Of a DNA stretch of 25,703 bases, positions 22,527-25,703 are shown in pieces (the stretch's first letter is position 1; every line of letters begins with the position of its first letter). The translations under genes were made by a program, and so were the position numbers. This stretch comes from Leucobacter sp. UBA1945 (GTDB lineage: Bacteria > Actinomycetota > Actinomycetes > Actinomycetales > Microbacteriaceae): positions 156 through 25,858 of the forward strand of contig DDEV01000045.1 of the NCBI GenBank assembly GCA_002336855.1. The letters are read 5' to 3'. The notes under the pieces are model-generated. The model was not told where the DNA came from, ran no database searches, and worked only from the letters and a program-made list of their open reading frames with translations.

Positions 22527-24155
22527 CTACTTGCTCTCGTTTTCACTCTCGACGCGCGGGAAAAGCACGGCGAGAGGCTGCTGCGGGGTGCCCGCGGGCA
22601 GACGCCCCCACTGACCGGCAGATCGCAGGGGCTGCGCCGCGAGCGCACCGATCGCGTCTTCAGCGCCGAGTGCCTCCCACAGCTTCTCGGTGGCGAGCGG
22701 GATCACGGGGTGCAGCAGCTCTGCGAGCGCGCGCAGGCCCTCGGTTGCGGTGGCAAGCACCGTGGCCAGGCGATCCTGCTGCGCCTCGTCTTTCGCGAGC
22801 GCCCAGGGCTGCTGCTCTTGCACGTAGCCATTCAGCGCGTCGACAAGCTGCCAGATTGCGGCAATGGCCTCGTGCACCGCGAAGCGCTCGATATGCTCAT
22901 CTGCGGCGGCGGTGACCGAGGCTGCGAGTTCGCGAATCGCGCGATCCTCGTCAGAAATTTCACTTTCGACGGCACTCGGCATGACGCTGCCGAAGTATTT
23001 CGCGTTCATGGCGAGCACGCGGCTCGCAAGGTTGCCGAAGCCGTTCGCGAGCTCGGCGTGATAGCGCGCGTGCAGATCTTCCCAGCTGAACGAGCCGTCG
23101 TGACCGAACGAAATGGCGCGCATGAAGTAGTAGCGAAACGCGTCGCTGCCGAAGGTGTCGGTAATCTCGTTCGGCGCGATGCCGGTGAGCTTCGACTTCG
23201 ACATCTTCTCGCCGCCGACGAGCAGCCAGCCGTGGGCGAACACGTGCTCGGGCACCGGGGCGCCCGCAGCCATCAGCATTGCGGGCCAGATCACCGCGTG
23301 AAAACGCAGAATATCTTTGCCGACGATGTGGGTCGCTGGCCAGCGGCGCGCGAACTGCTCGTCGTCAGAGCCGTAGCCGATCGCGGTCGCGTAGTTGAGC
23401 AGGGCGTCGAACCAGACGTAGGTGACGTGCGAGCTGTCCCACGGAATCGGAATGCCCCAGTCGAACGAAGTGCGCGAGATCGACAGGTCTTCGAGGCCCT
23501 GCTGCACGAAGGCGATGACCTCGTTGCGCGCGCTCGCCGGCTGCACGAAGTCGGGGCGCTCTTCGTAGAGCGCGAGCAGGCGGTCTTGAAACGCGCTCAT
23601 CTTGAAGAAGTAGTTCTTCTCTTGCAGCAGCTCGAGCGGCTTCGAGTGGATCGCGCAGACCTTCTCGCCCTCGAAGGCACCCGTGCCGTCGACGATCTCG
23701 CTCTTCGGCTTGAACTCCTCGCAGCCCACGCAGTAGAGCGCTTCGAACTCGCCCGCGTAGATGTGCCCCTCGTCGTAGAGCTTCTGCAGAAACTTCGCGA
23801 CGCCCTCTTCATGGCGGGCGTCGGTCGTGCGAATGAAGTCGTCGTTCGAGATATTGATCGTGTCGATCAGGGGGCGCCACGCGCTCTCGACGAGGCGATC
23901 GGCCCACTCCTTCGGGGTGACGCCGTTCGCGGTCGCGGTGCGCAGAATCTTCTGGCCGTGCTCGTCAGTACCCGTCAGAAACCAGGTGTCGTCGCCCGAC
24001 TGGCGGTGCCAGCGCGCAAGCACGTCTGTCGCGACCTCGGTGTAGGCGTGCCCGATGTGCGGGGCATCGTTCACGTAGAAGATCGGGGTAGTGATGAAGA
24101 ACGACTTGTTCGGTACGTTCGCAGCGTTCTCGTCGCGCGTCAGGCTCTCGGGCAT
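22527..24155 (-). CDS. metG: Methionyl-tRNA synthetase
   Basis: A 542-residue class Ia aminoacyl-tRNA synthetase that charges tRNA-Met. The HIGH motif is in VNDAPHIGHAYTE and KMSKS in GGEKMSKSKLTG. The zinc-binding insert has CVGCEEFKP and, ~20 residues later, CAIHSKPLE, giving three cysteines and a histidine. FLTGTDEHGQK and the WFDALLNYATAIGY block are typical of bacterial MetRS. The C-terminal anticodon-binding helical domain is present; the extra ~100-residue dimerisation domain of E. coli MetG is absent, as in many actinobacteria. ATG 24155 lacks a clear ribosome binding site but has TAGAAT 7 nt upstream, suggesting a leaderless message. It heads the metG-tatD-ksgA operon, tatD beginning at the next base after its stop. 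Confidence 0.95.
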   Translation of the reverse strand: MPESLTRDENAANVPNKSFFITTPIFYVNDAPHIGHAYTEVATDVLARWHRQSGDDTWFLTGTDEHGQKILRTATANGVTPKEWADRLVESAWRPLIDTINISNDDFIRTTDARHEEGVAKFLQKLYDEGHIYAGEFEALYCVGCEEFKPKSEIVDGTGAFEGEKVCAIHSKPLELLQEKNYFFKMSAFQDRLLALYEERPDFVQPASARNEVIAFVQQGLEDLSISRTSFDWGIPIPWDSSHVTYVWFDALLNYATAIGYGSDDEQFARRWPATHIVGKDILRFHAVIWPAMLMAAGAPVPEHVFAHGWLLVGGEKMSKSKLTGIAPNEITDTFGSDAFRYYFMRAISFGHDGSFSWEDLHARYHAELANGFGNLASRVLAMNAKYFGSVMPSAVESEISDEDRAIRELAASVTAAADEHIERFAVHEAIAAIWQLVDALNGYVQEQQPWALAKDEAQQDRLATVLATATEGLRALAELLHPVIPLATEKLWEALGAEDAIGALAAQPLRSAGQWGRLPAGTPQQPLAVLFPRVESENESK

Positions 24156-24162
24156 GATCTCT

Positions 24163-24168
24163 ATTCTA
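24163..24168 (-). promoter_or_regulatory. -10 hexamer for leaderless metG start
   Basis: On the minus strand TAGAAT, close to the TATAAT consensus, ends 7 bases before ATG 24155, and no Shine-Dalgarno sequence lies between. Confidence 0.5.
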
Positions 24169-24247
24169 TGGCCGCTTCACAGAACACTCACTCGTATTAC
24201 GCGAAGCCCGCAGCGGCGCCTGCTCTCAAAACAAGTTGGCACTAGAT

Positions 24248-24278
24248 GCTGTCTGAACAGCCTTGAGGCAACGTCTCA
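24248..24278. repeat. Two adjacent small hairpins between metG and the OsmC-like gene
   Basis: GCTGT-CTGA-ACAGC (24248-24261) is followed by TGAGGC-AAC-GTCTCA (24264-24278, one G-U pair). They occupy the 134-base gap holding the metG promoter and the 3' end of the OsmC-like gene and may terminate that gene's transcript. The evidence is only stem pairing. Confidence 0.3.
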
Positions 24279-24289
24279 TGCCCATCTGC

Positions 24290-24775
24290 TTACGAATCGG
24301 CGACAAGGATCGTCGGCTCGTGCGTCACCGGAAAGTTCACCGAATTCGCGATGAAACAGGCCGCATAGGCCTCGGCGTGCGCCGCGCGAGCCGCATTGAC
24401 CATGGATTCGTCGGTAACCGTCACTACCGGGTGCAGCACGACCTCGGTGAATCGCCCGCCGACGCCCTCTTGCACCATCGTGCCCGTCGCGGTATCGGTG
24501 TACGCGGTGACGACCACGCCGGCGCGTACCGCCATATGCAGATACGACAGCATGTGGCACTGCGAAAGCGCGGTGACGAGCAGGTCTTCGGGGTTCCAGC
24601 GCTCGGCGTCACCGTGAAAGGTGCGGTCGGCAGACGCCTCGATCTCGTGCGTCTTGCCCTCGGCCCGCACGACGAGCTGCCTGCCGTACTCGCGGTACCC
24701 GCTCGTGCCCGTGCCGCGGTTGCCCAGCCACTCGATTTCGACCCTGTATTGGTGTTCCCCTGACGCTGCGCTCAT
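24290..24775 (-). CDS. OsmC family protein
   Basis: A 161-residue OsmC/Ohr-superfamily protein. These small dimeric enzymes reduce organic or fatty-acid hydroperoxides with two active-site cysteines. The peroxidatic cysteine is C73 in ALSQCHMLSYLH, and the resolving cysteine is C140 in AYAACFIANSVNFPV. PEDLLVTALSQC and the N-terminal strand HQYRVEIEWLGNRGTGT are typical. The sequence is closer to the OsmC-like/YhfA-type branch than to classical Ohr. Reductant is probably a dihydrolipoyl protein, from family knowledge. ATG 24775 lacks a ribosome binding site, with TAGGGT 6 nt upstream. It is divergent from the YdeI-like gene 45 bases away and reads toward the metG promoter region. Confidence 0.9.
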   Translation of the reverse strand: MSAASGEHQYRVEIEWLGNRGTGTSGYREYGRQLVVRAEGKTHEIEASADRTFHGDAERWNPEDLLVTALSQCHMLSYLHMAVRAGVVVTAYTDTATGTMVQEGVGGRFTEVVLHPVVTVTDESMVNAARAAHAEAYAACFIANSVNFPVTHEPTILVADS

Positions 24776-24781
24776 ACCGAA

Positions 24782-24787
24782 ACCCTA
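24782..24787 (-). promoter_or_regulatory. -10-like hexamer for leaderless OsmC-like start
   Basis: On the minus strand TAGGGT, within CTATAGGGT, ends 6 bases before ATG 24775. Confidence 0.4.
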
Positions 24788-24808
24788 TAGCGCCGTGCAT
24801 GGCCGCAA

Positions 24809-24814
24809 TACGAT
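24809..24814 (+). promoter_or_regulatory. -10-like hexamer for leaderless YdeI-like start
   Basis: TACGAT ends 6 bases before ATG 24821, within AATACGAT. It and the opposite-strand hexamer at 24782 make a compact divergent promoter region of 45 bases. Confidence 0.45.
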
Positions 24815-24820
24815 TGGGAC

Positions 24821-25387
24821 ATGAGCACCGAATCGCAGCCGCTTCTGACGGTCAAAGACGTCACGGCCTGGCGCGCCTGGCTCGATGCCAACGAGCACAC
24901 CTCAGACGGGGTCTGGCTCGTACTGGCCAAGAAGGGCACCGTCGAGCCGACGTCGCTCAGCTACGCTGAGGCGCTCGACGAGGCGCTCTGCAGCGGGTGG
25001 ATCGACGGCCAGAAGAAGAGCTTCGACTCAGTCGTGTTTCTGCAGCGATTCACGCCCAGACGCAAGCGCTCCATATGGTCGCTGCGCAACACCGGCATCG
25101 TTGAGCAACTCATCGCGCAGGGCCGCATGCGCGAGCGCGGCATGAGCGAGATCGAGCTCGCGAAAGCCGATGGGCGATGGGAGCGGGCATACGCTGGATC
25201 GGCCACGATCGAGGTGCCCGCAGACCTCGCAGCGGCGCTCGACGCATCGCCGACTGCCGGTGCGGCCTTCGCGGCACTGAACAGCGCGGGTCGTTACTCG
25301 ATCCTGCATCCGCTCGTATCGGCACCGAACGAGGCGACCCGGGCGAGCCGGTTGAAGAAGATCGTCTCGAAGCTCGAGGGCGCCTAG
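24821..25387 (+). CDS. YdeI/OmpD-associated family protein
   Basis: A 188-residue soluble protein of the YdeI family. The N-terminal part has WRAWLDANEHTSDGVWLVLAKKG, followed by the conserved YAEALDEALCSGWIDGQ and the FTPRRKRSIWS block. The C-terminal half has ALNSAGRYSILHPLVSAPNEATRASRLKKIV in part, the helical segment that contains the 'R..R..K' basic end of the family. YdeI-type proteins are sometimes annotated as bacteriocin-protection or OmpD-associated proteins, but no biochemical activity is established, and in a Gram-positive organism the OmpD name has no meaning. The start is probably leaderless. The stop overlaps the convergent regulator's stop: TAG at 25385-25387 on this strand and TAG at 25384-25386 on the other share CTAG. 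Confidence 0.88.
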   Translation: MSTESQPLLTVKDVTAWRAWLDANEHTSDGVWLVLAKKGTVEPTSLSYAEALDEALCSGWIDGQKKSFDSVVFLQRFTPRRKRSIWSLRNTGIVEQLIAQGRMRERGMSEIELAKADGRWERAYAGSATIEVPADLAAALDASPTAGAAFAALNSAGRYSILHPLVSAPNEATRASRLKKIVSKLEGA

Positions 25388-25703
25388 GCCGCAGTGACCG
25401 GCACCCGCGGCAGGGTTACGGCCCGTGAGTGCTCGACATGGGCGAGCGCGAGAGCTTCTGCCCGCGCCACCTGACCGCGCACGATCGCATCGCAGAGCGC
25501 CCGGTGCTCGTGGTGCATGTCGGTGTCTTCGTCATCGCTCGCAATGTGAAACAGGCGCAGCACTCGCCCCTGCACGGGTCGCATGAGGCTCTGTAGCAGC
25601 GTGTTGCCCGCGATATCGAGAATCACCTCGTGAAAGTCGGTGGTCGCCGTTGCGATCTGCCAACCGCTGCCCGACTCGACCGCCCGCTCGGCGGCTTCCA
25701 GCG
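25384..25703 (-). CDS. GntR/FadR-family regulator, FCD-domain C-terminal fragment (cut by window end)
   Basis: Only the last ~105 codons are present; the frame is open to the window edge. The visible part is an FCD effector-binding domain: DFHEVILDIAGN (Asp and His), then MHHEHRALCDAIVRG and LAHVEHSRAVTLP (His). These fit the usual Asp/His3 metal site. The FH-to-AGN spacing and the 'HRAL.DAI..G....A' stretch are typical of FadR-subfamily regulators that sense carboxylic acids. The DNA-binding domain lies outside the window, so the target cannot be guessed. It differs clearly from lldR at 7590. It is convergent with the YdeI-like gene, sharing CTAG at the stop codons, which leaves no room for a terminator between them. 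Confidence 0.82.
   Translation of the reverse strand, partial: LEAAERAVESGSGWQIATATTDFHEVILDIAGNTLLQSLMRPVQGRVLRLFHIASDDEDTDMHHEHRALCDAIVRGQVARAEALALAHVEHSRAVTLPRVPVTAA

Noticed and set aside
22188..24245. Plus-strand frame of 685 codons opposite metG
   Set aside because: Antisense shadow; the minus strand encodes an unmistakable methionyl-tRNA synthetase.
24168..24245. Short plus-strand frame of 25 codons beginning MAASQNTHSYY
   Set aside because: It overlaps the metG -10 hexamer, has no ribosome binding site or recognisable sequence, and could occur by chance.

Overview
The window is high-GC, gene-dense DNA with strong G/C preference at third codon positions. Its LldR/LldD pair closely resembles the corynebacterial proteins as I remember them. 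Several genes appear to start without a leader, a -10-like hexamer sitting 6-7 nt before the ATG. Together this points to an actinobacterium, most likely a member of the Microbacteriaceae (a Leucobacter-like genus is a guess). All assignments come from reading motifs; no database search was run.

Layout. (1) 1-307: the 3' end of a nitronate monooxygenase-like gene. (2) 485-6350, minus strand: a four-gene catabolic operon transcribed as acyl-CoA ligase, thiolase, SCP2-type thiolase, carotenoid/lignostilbene-type oxygenase. A divergent regulator (6517-7512) is made of two HxlR domains, each followed by a Cys/His zinc-knuckle-like motif. (3) 7590-9677: lldR and lldD for L-lactate use, with a consensus promoter and a perfect FadR/GntR-type operator before lldD. 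(4) 9811-11442: a serine-hydrolase (beta-lactamase-fold) lipoprotein. (5) 11485-13952, minus: an ABC-F ATPase followed by a Qnr/MfpA-like pentapeptide-repeat protein. (6) 14009-15531, minus: a single-pass membrane protein overlapping a PrsW-like membrane protease gene. (7) 15680-16533, minus: a FrnE-type DsbA protein followed by a 47-residue Cys-rich peptide gene ending in repeated GGSCC units. (8) 16632-18476: a DUF308-like membrane domain fused to a secretory-lipase domain; then 18498-19904, minus, an unrecognised lipoprotein. (9) 19957-20646, minus: a second FrnE-type gene broken by one in-frame stop. (10) 20707-24155, minus: metG-tatD-ksgA. (11) 24290-25703: an OsmC-like protein, a YdeI-like protein, and a partial FCD-domain regulator.

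How the parts work together. The first operon looks like a route in which an oxygenase cleaves an aromatic or isoprenoid double bond and the resulting acid is activated to a CoA ester and shortened by thiolases. It is probably switched by the tandem HxlR protein through a site lying inside the operon promoter. The lactate genes form a self-contained repressor-target unit. The metG-tatD-ksgA block is housekeeping. The most novel-looking item is the tiny peptide gene after the DsbA-like gene. It has a well-placed ribosome binding site, an acidic leader-like region, a double glycine and a vicinal-cysteine tail, so it could be a modified-peptide precursor, a metal-binding peptide or a thiol-redox partner. 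No intergenic stretch exceeds 300 bases. I found no tRNA, rRNA, CRISPR array, insertion sequence or integrase.
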